DNA of 64,000 nucleotides from Actinotalea caeni. GTDB lineage: Bacteria; Actinomycetota; Actinomycetes; Actinomycetales; Beutenbergiaceae. The stretch covers positions 124,001-188,000 of the forward strand of contig NZ_WNXX01000001.1 of NCBI RefSeq assembly GCF_009733795.1, read 5' to 3'. The notes beneath the pieces were generated by a model, which was not told the origin of the DNA, did not search any database, and worked only from the letters and a program-made list of their open reading frames with translations. Position numbers and translations under genes: made by a program. This document shows, piece after piece, positions 52,780 through 60,988 of this stretch. Positions within the stretch are counted from its first letter, which is position 1, and the number at the start of each line of letters is the position of its first letter.

Positions 52780-53378
52780 CCTGTCCGTGTGCACGATGCA
52801 GCCGACCACGTCACCGCGCCTGGCGACGGCGTGTTGAGCGCCGCGTCTGCCAATCGGGACTTCATCCGCAAGTCGATGCAGTAGCCCACGATCCGGTTGG
52901 AGTAGACGTCCTTGAATGCGCCGACATAGAGCTTGCCTTCGCCGATGCGGTGCTCTGTGATGTCGCCGATCCACAGCTCTTTCGGCCTATCGGCTGTGAA
53001 CTCGTTCCGGATGACGCCGTGCTTGTCGACCACGGCGCATAGGTCGTCGTGGACTGGCGGCCCGGGCTTCTTCGCCTTGCCGCGCTTCGGCTTGCCGAGC
53101 GCCGACCACCAGCGGTTGGACGAGCAGTTCCGTCACGCTGTCCGCTCCGCCATCGGCTTACCCGCGTCATGGGCCTCGTCGAGGAGGAAGCGGCAGCCGA
53201 ACTCGGGGGCGTCGGTGTGGACATCGAACAGCGCGTTCGCGCGGCACGGCTCCTTGAGTTCGGCGTCGGTGACCGGCGCAGCCAGCCAGCGGTAGTAGGG
53301 CTGGCGGGCGAGTTTGAGAACCCGGCACGTCACCGTGACGGGGATCCAGTCAGCGGCGACCTCCTTCACGAGCGGGTA
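52780..53378 (-). pseudogene. IS3-family OrfB remnant A
   Basis: Reads LYPLVKEVAADWIPVTVTCR, PYYRWLAAPVTDAEL and, past an in-frame TGA (53135-53133), KPKRGKAKKPGPPVHDDL and ELWIGDITEHRIGEGKLYVG, the first aspartate region of the integrase-type catalytic core. A frameshift near 52830 leads to GDVVGCIVHTD (second aspartate), after which homology stops. The catalytic glutamate part is missing. Confidence 0.75.
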
Positions 53379-53412
53379 GAGCTGAATCGCACCGGGTTTC
53401 GTGGAGGCTCGG

Positions 53413-53680
53413 TTACTTGGTTCCGGCCTCGGTGAGGACCTGGTGCTTACGGTAGTGCTGGTCGGGGTGGGATGCCCAGTGCTGGGCCTCGAACTCGGCT
53501 GGTGGGACGAGCCCGATCTCGCCGTGAAGGCGCCTGTGGTTGAACCAGTCGACGTAGGTGGCGACAGCGATCTCGACGTCGCTGACGCTCTTCCAGCCGC
53601 CCTTGGGCCGCATGACCGGGTTGCGGATGCACTCAGCCTTGAACAGCGAATTGAGCGCCTCGGCCATGGCGTTGATACTC
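53413..53680 (-). pseudogene. IS3-family OrfB remnant B (C-terminus)
   Basis: Encodes NAMAEALNSLFKAECIRNPV and VDWFNHRRLHGEIGLVPPAE, the C-terminal part of an IS3 OrfB with the catalytic glutamate region and the W-N-x-x-R-L-H-G motif. Its upstream part is absent; the IS110-like piece starts about 10 nt away. It is not the missing end of remnant A in linear order, because it lies upstream of it. Confidence 0.72.
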
Positions 53681-53689
53681 CTATAGCTG

Positions 53690-54609
53690 TCAAGCGGCGG
53701 CCTGCAGGGGTGGGCGGGCCTGGCGGATGGGTCGCATCGCGGCCCAGAGTTCGCGGGCGAGGAGTCGCTTCAAGCAGCGGATGATTTCAGCCTTGGTCTT
53801 GCCCTCGGCGGTGCGTCTGGCGACGTAGGCCTTGGTGGGCTCGTGGTGCTGCATGCGGACGATGACGACGCGGTAGAGCGCGGCGTTGGCTTGCCGGTGA
53901 CCGCCTCGGTTGAGGCGATGTCGTGTCGTCATTCCCGAGGAAGCCGGGATCGGAGCGACCCCGCACAGCCTGGCGAACGCGGCCTCGGACCTGATGCGTT
54001 CGGGGTTGTCGCCGACGACAATGAGCATCTCGGCTGCGGTGTCCGGGCCGACCGCGAACGCAGTCGCCAGGTCTGGCGCGGCAGCGGCGGTTAACTCGGC
54101 GAGCAACTTCTCGTGGCCGTTGATCTCGGCGTTGAGTTGCTGCCACCGTCGGGCGATCGCGCAGCGTGTGCTTGGTCGAGGCCTCGATGGTCTTTACCGG
54201 TCCTGGACGCAACGAAGCACACCGGTTGATCAGGGCCATCTTCGACAGCGGCTGCAGCTGTTGACGCAGCTCATCGGGAGCGTTGACCAGCACTTGCTTC
54301 AGGCTGATCATCGCCGAGGTTCTGGCCTTGACCGCGACGTCCTTGGCGACCTTGATCTGGCGGATCATCTCCACCGAACCGTCCGCGCTCTTGGGGACTG
54401 CGGTCGCCAACCCGGCCAGCACGGCCCGGGCGGCGTTCTCGGCATCGAGGGTGTCGGACTTGCCACGTAGACGCCGATCGCGTCGGTCAGTGCGGATCAC
54501 CTCGACCGCGCCGATGCCGCGGCGGCGGACCGCTGGTCAACCCCACACCGTAGGAGCCGGTGCCCTCGATCCCGAAACTCAGTCGGCCGCCGAAGCTGGT
54601 GGCCCAGTC
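53690..54609 (-). pseudogene. IS110-family transposase, frameshifted
   Basis: Three frame segments follow each other: FGGRLSFGIEGTGSYGVGL (about 54600-54540), then IRTDRRDRRLRGKSDTLDAE to ASTKHTL, then AELTAAAAPDLATAFAVGPD and GVAPIPASSGMTTRHRLNRG. These are the DEDD N-terminal and the transposase_20 C-terminal domains of IS110 enzymes. Frameshifts near 54535 and 54157 break it, and the first residues are lost at the junction with the integrase/IS3 copy. Confidence 0.78.
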
Positions 54610-54661
54610 GATTTGAATCGGCCTGACTTTCGTTCCGTTCTTCAAGCAAGGATGGAACACG

Positions 54662-54967
54662 ATGAACAGGAAGTATTCGCCGGAGATGCGTGAGCGGGCG
54701 TTGCGGATGCTCGCGGAGACGCGGCCGTCGCACCCGACGATGATGAGCGCGGTCCGGTATGTGGCGGGGTTGCTCGGGATGAGTCCGGAGACGCTGCGGC
54801 TCTGGCAGCGTCGCTACGAGGTCGACGCGGGCGTGAAGCCGGGGCTGACGACCGATGCGGCGGCGGAGATCAAGCGGCTGCAGAAGGAGAACGCCGAGCT
54901 GCGGAAGGCGAATGAGATCCTCAAGGCTGCGAGCGTGTTTTTCGCGAAGGAGCTCGACCGCCCCTGA
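54662..54967 (+). CDS. IS3-family transposase OrfA
   Basis: A 101-aa protein MNRKYSPEMRERALRMLAET with the helix-turn-helix SPETLRLWQRRYEVD and a leucine-zipper-like coiled coil (IKRLQKENAELRKANEILKA) that pairs OrfA and OrfAB. It appears intact. In the family the transposase is an OrfAB fusion made by frameshifting near the orfA end. Confidence 0.9.
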   Translation: MNRKYSPEMRERALRMLAETRPSHPTMMSAVRYVAGLLGMSPETLRLWQRRYEVDAGVKPGLTTDAAAEIKRLQKENAELRKANEILKAASVFFAKELDRP

Positions 54968-54972
54968 CCGAG

Positions 54973-55897
54973 ATGATCCGGTTCATCAACGAGCACCGGG
55001 ATCGTTTCGGGGTCGAGCTCATCTGCCGGGTCCTCCGACCGGCAGTCCAGGGCTTCCTCACCGCGCGGGGCTACCGCGCCGCAGTCGGGCGTGCGCCATC
55101 GGCCAGGCAGCTGAAGGACGATCTCCTCGTCCCCGAGGTCGTGCGCCTGCATGCGGAGAACTACGGCGTCTACGGGCGTCGGAAGATGCACGCCCTGATG
55201 CGCCGGCAAGGCTGGGAGATCGGGCGGGACCAGACCGAGCGCCTGATGCGTCTGGCCGGGGTCCGCGGCGTGCGCAAGTCGAAGCGGGTCTTCCCACGCG
55301 TTCCGACAAGACCACGGCTTTACCCGCGGATCTCGTGAACCGTCGCTTCACCGCGCCGGCGCCGAGGAGACTCTGGGTCTGCGACGTGACCTACGTCGCG
55401 ACGTGGACCGGGTTTGCCTACGTCGCGTTCGTCACCGACGTCTACTCGAGACGCATCGTGGGCTGGAACGTCGCTTCGACGCTGCGATCGGAGATCCTGC
55501 CGATGCAGGCGCTGGATATGGCCGCCTGGGGCGCCGGTGGGCGACTCGACGGGCTGATCCATCACGCCGACCACGGGTCGAACTACACCGCGATGGTCTA
55601 CACCGAGCGGATCGTCGAACTCGGCGCCGTCCCCTCCACGGGAACGGTCGGCGACAGCTTCGATAATGCGATGGCCGAGGCCGTGAACAACCTTTACAAG
55701 ACCGAGCTGATCCGCCAACGCGGCCCCTGGCGCACCGTCGAACAGGTCGAACTCGCGACCCTCGAATAGGTCTGGTGGTGGAACAACTCCCGCCTCCACG
55801 GCGAGCTCGACATGCGCACCCCCATCGAAGTCGAAAACGCGTACTACGCTGACCTCGAATCAGCCCAACCGGCGTCTGCCAGACAAGGCTCCCGATA
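54973..55897 (+). pseudogene. IS3-family transposase OrfB, frameshift plus nonsense
   Basis: Begins MIRFINEHRDRFGVELICRV and keeps its frame through NYGVYGRRKMHALMRRQG. A frameshift near 55295 switches to DLVNRRFTAPAPRRLWVCDV and the catalytic core (HHADHGSNYTAMVY, GDSFDNAMAEA). A TAG at 55767-55769 stands where the family has a tryptophan; the frame reopens to WWNNSRLHGEL and stops at 55897. The copy cannot make its own full transposase. Confidence 0.85.
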
Positions 55898-55924
55898 GGA
55901 ACGAAAGTCAGGCCGATTCAGATT

Positions 55925-56236
55925 CTTGCGGTAGCCGGCCTTGGTGGAGGCGGCGACGCGGTGCCCTTCGACCCACTCGGTCAGGTAGGCGGCGAGGCTG
56001 CCGGCGTGCTGGGGGTCGCGGGTGGGCAGGCCGGCCTTGAGCTGGGTGCGGATCTCGGCGGCGCGGTCGCGCGCGGACTGGCGGTCCGGGAAGCCGCGCT
56101 CGAGTCGGCGGACCTTCGGGCTGTCGGGATCGTCGGGGTCGCTCGGTTCGTACCAGGAGACCCGGTAGAGGGTCTTGCCGGTGCGGGTGGTGTATTCGTT
56201 GACCCCGCCGTCGCCGTGCTCACGGCGCTTGCTCAT
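55925..56236 (-). pseudogene. tyrosine-type integrase, N-terminal fragment
   Basis: Starts MSKRREHGDGGVNEYTTRTG, an arm-DNA-binding domain (RVSWYEPSDPDDPDSPKVRR), and enters the core-binding domain at TLAAYL-like SLAAYLTEWVEGHRVAASTK. It ends at GYRKN where the IS sequences begin. The catalytic domain with the Arg-His-Arg-Tyr residues is missing from the window. Its ATG overlaps the stop of the excisionase-like gene. Confidence 0.8.
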
Positions 56237-56484
56237 GCTGCGTTGGCGTCGTCGCCGTGGGTGGTGTCGTCGGCGTCGTCGAGGTGGAGCATCTTGACGA
56301 TGACCGCCTTCGGGATGAGGCGGAGGCGGCCGACCTTGATCGCCTCGATCTGGCCGTCGTCGATGGCGCCGTAGACGGTGCGCAGGTCGACTCCGAGGAC
56401 GGCTGCGACCTCCTTCGGCAGGAGGGTGCCCTTGGGTGAGGCGAGCAGGTCGGACACGGACTGGATGGTGGCCTTCATGGTCAT
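56233..56484 (-). CDS. excisionase-like helix-turn-helix protein
   Basis: About 83 aa from ATG 56484, with AGGGG upstream. The winged helix-turn-helix reads LLPKEVAAVLGVDLRTVYGA and the wing IEAIKVGRLRLIPKAV, as in the MerR/Xis-like excisionase family. It lies between the right arm site and the integrase and overlaps it by 4 nt, the usual xis-int order. It may still bind arm DNA although the integrase is broken. Confidence 0.8.
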   Translation of the reverse strand: MTMKATIQSVSDLLASPKGTLLPKEVAAVLGVDLRTVYGAIDDGQIEAIKVGRLRLIPKAVIVKMLHLDDADDTTHGDDANAA

Positions 56485-56558
56485 GCCCCTGGTGTGTGCG
56501 GGTGCTGCGCTGGATGACATGGCATGCCGATAGATGCGGGGGTGCCTGCCCGTGGGGC

Positions 56559-56587
56559 GTTTGGAGCCACGAATGGAGCCACAGGCC
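56559..56587 (+). repeat. right arm-type integrase repeat
   Basis: Matches the left arm repeat (47184-47212) at 27 of 29 bases and contains TGGAGCCAC twice. It lies 60 nt inside attR. Confidence 0.6.
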
Positions 56588-56647
56588 GGTTTCGGCGCGC
56601 GTGGATCGCCCGAGATCGTTGGGTTTCTGCGGGTTCAGGGTGCTGTG

Positions 56648-56680
56648 GGGCGTGGGGGTTCAAGTCCCCCCTCGGACACC
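56648..56680 (+). repeat. attR: partial copy of the tRNA-Leu 3' end
   Basis: Identical over 33 nt to 47038-47070. No tRNA 5' half is present here, so this is an attachment scar and not a second tRNA. Between it and the SorC regulator (56681-56916, 236 nt) I see no gene. Confidence 0.85.
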
Positions 56681-56916
56681 GGTGGCACGAGGCCGTCGAG
56701 CCGCGGAGACGCGCTCGGCGGCCTTTGTCCTTCGACGCGCACGCACCCGGACCCGGGCCGGCGCCCGCCGACCACCGGGAGCACACCGCACCGCTCCGCG
56801 TTGCCCGTCGAGGGACCAGGTGCCACGATGGCACCGACGTGACGACGCCACACGAAGGCAGGCATGCAGGTCAGAGCACGACGGGTCCACGTCGGGCTCC
56901 CCGCAGGACGGACCGC

Positions 56917-57909
56917 GTGAGCACCCAGCGGCCGCTGTCGGCGCACGAGCGGCGCAGGCTGATGCTCGTCAGCCGGCGCTACTACCTCGACGGCAGGTCG
57001 AAGGTGCAGATCGCCGCCGAGCTGGGGCTGTCGCGGTTCCAGGTCGCCCGCGCCCTCGCCAAGGCGCGCGAGGTCGGGATCGTCACGATCAGCCTGAGCA
57101 GCGGTGTCCCCATGGAGGAGCTGTCCGAGCGGCTCCGGCAGCACCTGCTGCTGCGCCGTGCCCACGTCGTCGAGGCGTACGGCGACGAGAACAGCCTGCG
57201 GACCGCCGTCGGGCAGGCCGCCGGGGCCGTGCTCGCCGACGGGCTGACCGACGGCGAGGTGCTCGGCCTCGGGTGGGGTCGCACCCTCAACGCGATGATG
57301 GACCGGCTCGACCACCTGCCCGCCGTCGAGGTGCTCCAGCTCTCCGGCCGGTTCGGGGCCGACATCCGCAACGCCGCCGCCGAGCTGACCCGCCGCACGA
57401 TCGCCCTGACCGGCGGCGCCGCCCACGCGATCCCGGCACCGTTCTTCGTCGACGACGCACGCGCCGTCAACGCGCTGCGACGCCGGAAGGAGGTCGCGTC
57501 CGTCGTCGCGGGCTTCGCCCGGATCACGACGGCGGTCGTGGCCGTGGGGGCGGTCCGGCCCCGACCGATCTCGATCGCCTACTCGGGGATCCCGGAGAGG
57601 TTCACCGAGCAGGTGCTGCGGTCGGGAGGCGTCGGCGAGGTCTGCGGCAACCTCTTCGCCGAGGACGGCAGCGTCATCGACTCCTCGCTCTGGCGGCACA
57701 CGCTCGCCATCACCGCCGAGCAGCTGCGCAGGGTGCCGCGCGTCGTGGCCGCGGCCGGTCACCCGGTCAAGGCCGACGCGGTCCGCGCCGTGTGCGCCGC
57801 CGGCCTGCCCACGGACCTGGTCGTCGACGTGGAGCTCGCCAACGCGCTGCTGCGGATGCCACCCGTCCTGGAGCACCCCCGCAGCACGCCGACGCCGTCG
57901 GCCTCCTGA
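56917..57909 (+). CDS. SorC-family sugar-binding transcriptional regulator
   Basis: A 330-aa protein from GTG 56917 with AGGACGG upstream. The N-terminal helix-turn-helix is RYYLDGRSKVQIAAELGLSR followed by FQVARALAKA. The C-terminal sugar-phosphate-binding domain is seen in GLGWGRTLNAMMDRL, GAVRPRPISIAYSG and SLWRHTLAITAEQL. SorC/DeoR-type proteins usually repress uptake or catabolic operons and release on a sugar phosphate. It precedes the ABC importer in the same direction. Confidence 0.92.
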   Translation: MSTQRPLSAHERRRLMLVSRRYYLDGRSKVQIAAELGLSRFQVARALAKAREVGIVTISLSSGVPMEELSERLRQHLLLRRAHVVEAYGDENSLRTAVGQAAGAVLADGLTDGEVLGLGWGRTLNAMMDRLDHLPAVEVLQLSGRFGADIRNAAAELTRRTIALTGGAAHAIPAPFFVDDARAVNALRRRKEVASVVAGFARITTAVVAVGAVRPRPISIAYSGIPERFTEQVLRSGGVGEVCGNLFAEDGSVIDSSLWRHTLAITAEQLRRVPRVVAAAGHPVKADAVRAVCAAGLPTDLVVDVELANALLRMPPVLEHPRSTPTPSAS

Positions 57910-57930
57910 GCGAGCTCGTGACCGTTTTGT

Positions 57931-57950
57931 GATCGCTCATATGAGCGATC
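57931..57950. promoter_or_regulatory. perfect 20-bp palindrome, likely SorC operator
   Basis: GATCGCTCATATGAGCGATC is an exact palindrome, 21 nt after the regulator stop and 174 nt before the importer start. The CATATG centre is common in SorC-type operators. The preceding TTTTGTGATCG is shared with the subtilase promoter. Confidence 0.7.
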
Positions 57951-58123
57951 CGGGCCCCTGGCGCCCGGTGACGTCGCCGGTTCGTGCCAGGGTGGTCACC
58001 GCTGCTGCTGAGCACCCAGACCCGAGGTGACCGACCAACGAGGGCGGTCGACGGGCCGTGCCGGCACGATCCCTCGCGCCGCGATGCGGCGTGCCCAGGA
58101 ACCGACACGCACGAAGGACAACG

Positions 58124-59242
58124 TTGAGCGTCGCCATCACCGTCAAGGACGTCGTCAAGCGCTACGGCGAGACGACGGTCATCCCCGGTCTCACGACCCA
58201 CATCGGGCGCGGTGAGTTCTTCACCCTGCTCGGGCCGTCGGGATGCGGGAAGACCACGCTGCTGCGCATGCTCGCTGGCTTCAACACCGTCGAGTCCGGC
58301 GACATCTTCTTCAACGACGTGCGCATCAACGACGTCGAGCCGTCGAAGCGGCGGATCGGCATGGTGTTCCAGAATTACGCGATCTTCCCCCACCTCAGCG
58401 TGCGCAAGAACGTCGAGTTCGGGCTGCGGAACATGGACGTGCCGCGCAAGGAGGTCCGCTCCCGCGCCGAGGAGTACATCGAGCTCGTCCAGATCGAGCG
58501 CTGGGCGGACCAGATGCCCGACCGGCTCTCCGGCGGCCAGCAGCAGCGCGTCGCGCTCGCGCGGGCGCTGGTCACCTCCCCCGAGGTGCTGCTCATGGAC
58601 GAGCCGCTGTCCAACCTCGACGCCAAGCTCCGCGTCGAGATGCGTGAGGTGGTCCGCGAGATCCAGAAGCGCGTCGGCATCACCACGGTGTACGTCACGC
58701 ACGACCAGGAGGAGGCGATGGCGGTCTCCGACCGGATCGCCGTCATGAAGGACGGCGTCATCCAGCAGCTGGGGACGCCGCGCGAGCTCTACCACCGACC
58801 GGCCAACTTGTTCGTCGGCGGGTTCATCGGACGCACGAACGTCCTCGACGGGCAGCTGCACGTCGAGAACGGCCAGACGCTGGTGACCGTCGCCGGTGCG
58901 ACCCTGGTCGTGCCCGGCCTCCCCGGCGCCGCCGACGCGGTCGGCCCGGTCAAGGTCGCGGTCCGCCCCGAGGAGTTCGTGCTCGACTCGTCCGCGACCA
59001 CGGGCATCCCCGCGGTCGTCGACCACGGCGTGTTCCTCGGCATCAACACGCACTACTTCCTGACCCTGCGCGACGGCACCGCGGTCGAGGTGATCCAGGA
59101 GTCGGAGTTCGACGAGGTCCTCGAGCCCGGGGCCGAGGTGTTCCTCGACGTCAAGCGGCACAAGATCAACGTCTTCGACCGCGACGGCGCGACCAACCTG
59201 CGCACGGGCTCGACGGCGGCACAGCAGCAGGTGCCCGCATGA
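58124..59242 (+). CDS. ABC importer ATP-binding protein
   Basis: A 372-aa ATPase. The start is set at TTG 58124 because GAAGGA is 5 nt before it (MSVAITVKDVVKRYGETTVI). Walker A GPSGCGKTT, signature LSGGQQQRVALARAL, Walker B VLLMDEPLSNLDAK, and a TOBE domain at the C-terminus (about 290-360) are seen. The form is that of the ferric/aminoethylphosphonate/polyamine group. It overlaps the permease by 4 nt. Confidence 0.92.
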   Translation: MSVAITVKDVVKRYGETTVIPGLTTHIGRGEFFTLLGPSGCGKTTLLRMLAGFNTVESGDIFFNDVRINDVEPSKRRIGMVFQNYAIFPHLSVRKNVEFGLRNMDVPRKEVRSRAEEYIELVQIERWADQMPDRLSGGQQQRVALARALVTSPEVLLMDEPLSNLDAKLRVEMREVVREIQKRVGITTVYVTHDQEEAMAVSDRIAVMKDGVIQQLGTPRELYHRPANLFVGGFIGRTNVLDGQLHVENGQTLVTVAGATLVVPGLPGAADAVGPVKVAVRPEEFVLDSSATTGIPAVVDHGVFLGINTHYFLTLRDGTAVEVIQESEFDEVLEPGAEVFLDVKRHKINVFDRDGATNLRTGSTAAQQQVPA

Positions 59243-60930
59243 CGACGATCCTGACCACCCCGGAGACGAAGGCACGCCGGTCCCGCCCGCTCGGGCTCGA
59301 CGTCTGGACCACGGTCTCGCTGGCGCTGCTGCTGCTGTTCGGGCTGTTCCTGCTGTACCCGATGTTCGGCGTCCTCAAGGAGTCGGTCGTCGACCCCGAC
59401 GGCGGCCTGACCCTCTCCCACTTCGTCCGCTTCCTCGCCAACGACTACTACGTCGGCACGGTGCGGAACAGCTTCGTCGTCAGCATCGCCGTCACGGTCG
59501 TGTCGCTCGCCATCGGCGTGCCGTTCTCGTACTTCTACACGTACTACCGGCTGCGCGGCGCGAAGCTGCTGTTCGTCGGCGCCGTGCTGTCCTGCATGTC
59601 GGCGCCCTTCATCGGTGCCTACGCGTGGATCCTGCTGCTCGGCAGGAACGGGGTCGCGACCCAGCTGCTGGAGTCCGTGCTCCCGTTCAAGATCGGCAGC
59701 ATCTACGGGTTCGGCGGCATCGTGCTGGTGCTGAGCCTCAAGCTCTTCCCGCTCGTGTCCGTCTACATGAACGCCGCGTTCCGGAGCATCGACGGCTCGC
59801 TGCTCGAGGCCGCCTCCCTCATGGGCAGCACCGGCCTGCGTCGGGTCTGGCAGGTGATGATCCGGCTGACCGTGCCCACCCTGCTTGCGGCGTCGCTGCT
59901 GGTCTTCATGCGCGCCTTCGCCGACTTCGGGACGCCGATGCTGATCGGCGAGGGCTACCGGACCTTCACCGTCGAGATCTACAACCAGTACCTCGGCGAG
60001 GTCGGCCAGAACCACAACTTCGCGGCTGCGATCGGGATCATCGGCGTCATCGTCACGGCCGCGGTGTTCCTGTTCCAGAAGTTCGCCGCCAACCGCTTCA
60101 GCTTCTCGCTCAAGGCCGGCAGCCCGGTCCAGAAGCGCCGCCCGCGCGGCATCGGCGGCGCGCTGATCTACGCCTACATGTACGTGCTGATCGCGCTGGC
60201 GATGCTGCCGCAGCTCTACATCGTCTACCTGTCGTTCCGGAACAACAACCAGGTGGTGTTCCTGCCCGGCTACTCCCTCGACAACTACCGGATGGCGATG
60301 GGCCGGCTGCTCGGCCGGTCGGTCTACAACACGATCATGTTCGCGGTGGTCGCGCTGGCGATCATCGTGCTGGTCTCGGTGCTGCTGGCCTACCTCGTGG
60401 TGCGGCGCGCCAACCCCGTCAACAACTTCGTCGACACGGTGTCGATGCTGCCCTACATCATGCCGGGCGCCGTCATCGGCATCGGGCTCGTCATCGCGTT
60501 CAACTCCCCGCCGCTCGCGCTGACCGGCACCGCCGTGGTCATGATCGTCATGCTCGTGATCAGACGGATGCCGTACACGATCCGGTCGGCCACGGCGACG
60601 CTCATGCACCTGCCGATGTCGATCGAGGAGGCCGCGCGCAGCCTCGGCGCCTCGAAGCTCAAGGCCTTCTGGCGGATCACGGTGCCGATGATGGGCGCGG
60701 GCGTCGCCTCCGGGGCCGTGCTGAGCTTCGTCGCGATCGTCACCGAGATGTCCGCCGGGATCATCCTCTACAACAACCGGACGATCACGCTGACGATGTC
60801 CGCCTACGTCGCGATCACCCGGGGCAGCTACGGCCTGGCGTGCGCGTTCTCCGCGATCCTCACCGTCCTCACCGCGGTGCTGCTCGCCATCTACCTCAGG
60901 TTCACCCGCGAGGAGGACGTGCGGATGTAG
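59239..60930 (+). CDS. ABC importer permease, two fused domains
   Basis: A 563-aa protein with about twelve transmembrane helices in two binding-protein-dependent permease domains. Coupling motifs are EAASLMGSTGLRRVWQVMIR in the first half and EEAARSLGASKLKAFWRITV in the second. The FbpB-like fused form is used by ferric and organophosphonate importers. It lies between the ATPase (4-nt overlap) and the binding protein (58 nt gap). Confidence 0.92.
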   Translation: MTTILTTPETKARRSRPLGLDVWTTVSLALLLLFGLFLLYPMFGVLKESVVDPDGGLTLSHFVRFLANDYYVGTVRNSFVVSIAVTVVSLAIGVPFSYFYTYYRLRGAKLLFVGAVLSCMSAPFIGAYAWILLLGRNGVATQLLESVLPFKIGSIYGFGGIVLVLSLKLFPLVSVYMNAAFRSIDGSLLEAASLMGSTGLRRVWQVMIRLTVPTLLAASLLVFMRAFADFGTPMLIGEGYRTFTVEIYNQYLGEVGQNHNFAAAIGIIGVIVTAAVFLFQKFAANRFSFSLKAGSPVQKRRPRGIGGALIYAYMYVLIALAMLPQLYIVYLSFRNNNQVVFLPGYSLDNYRMAMGRLLGRSVYNTIMFAVVALAIIVLVSVLLAYLVVRRANPVNNFVDTVSMLPYIMPGAVIGIGLVIAFNSPPLALTGTAVVMIVMLVIRRMPYTIRSATATLMHLPMSIEEAARSLGASKLKAFWRITVPMMGAGVASGAVLSFVAIVTEMSAGIILYNNRTITLTMSAYVAITRGSYGLACAFSAILTVLTAVLLAIYLRFTREEDVRM

Positions 60931-60988
60931 CTGCCGCCGTCCACCTCCACCTCTCCCCCACCCGATCCCCGATGTTGAGGAGCACCCC

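Larger units (their letters stand above)
54614..55920 (+). mobile_element. IS3-family element, 1307 bp, with IRs and 4-bp target duplication
   Basis: Left end TGAATCGGCCTGACTTTCGT (54614 on, 23 nt in all) is repeated exactly inverted at 55898-55920, giving TG...CA termini. GATT flanks both sides (54610-54613 and 55921-55924), a clean target duplication. It carries orfA and a damaged orfB. It inserted where the integrase fragment meets the IS110-like fragment, and so is the youngest layer here. Confidence 0.88.
47038..56680. mobile_element. decayed tRNA-Leu integrative element (about 9.6 kb)
   Basis: A 33-nt repeat of the tRNA-Leu 3' end (47038-47070) recurs at 56648-56680. Between them lie lsr2, a fragment of an FtsK/SpoIIIE-type translocase, metE and metF, IS debris, an integrase N-terminus and an excisionase-like gene next to the right end. 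This is the layout of an actinobacterial integrative (conjugative) element. Integrase and translocase are truncated, so it should no longer move by itself. Whether metE/metF arrived with it or were caught between IS copies is not known. Confidence 0.82.

Noticed and set aside
56648-56680. A second tRNA-Leu
   Set aside because: Only the T-arm and acceptor 3' strand are present; there is no D-arm or anticodon arm. It is an attachment-site scar.
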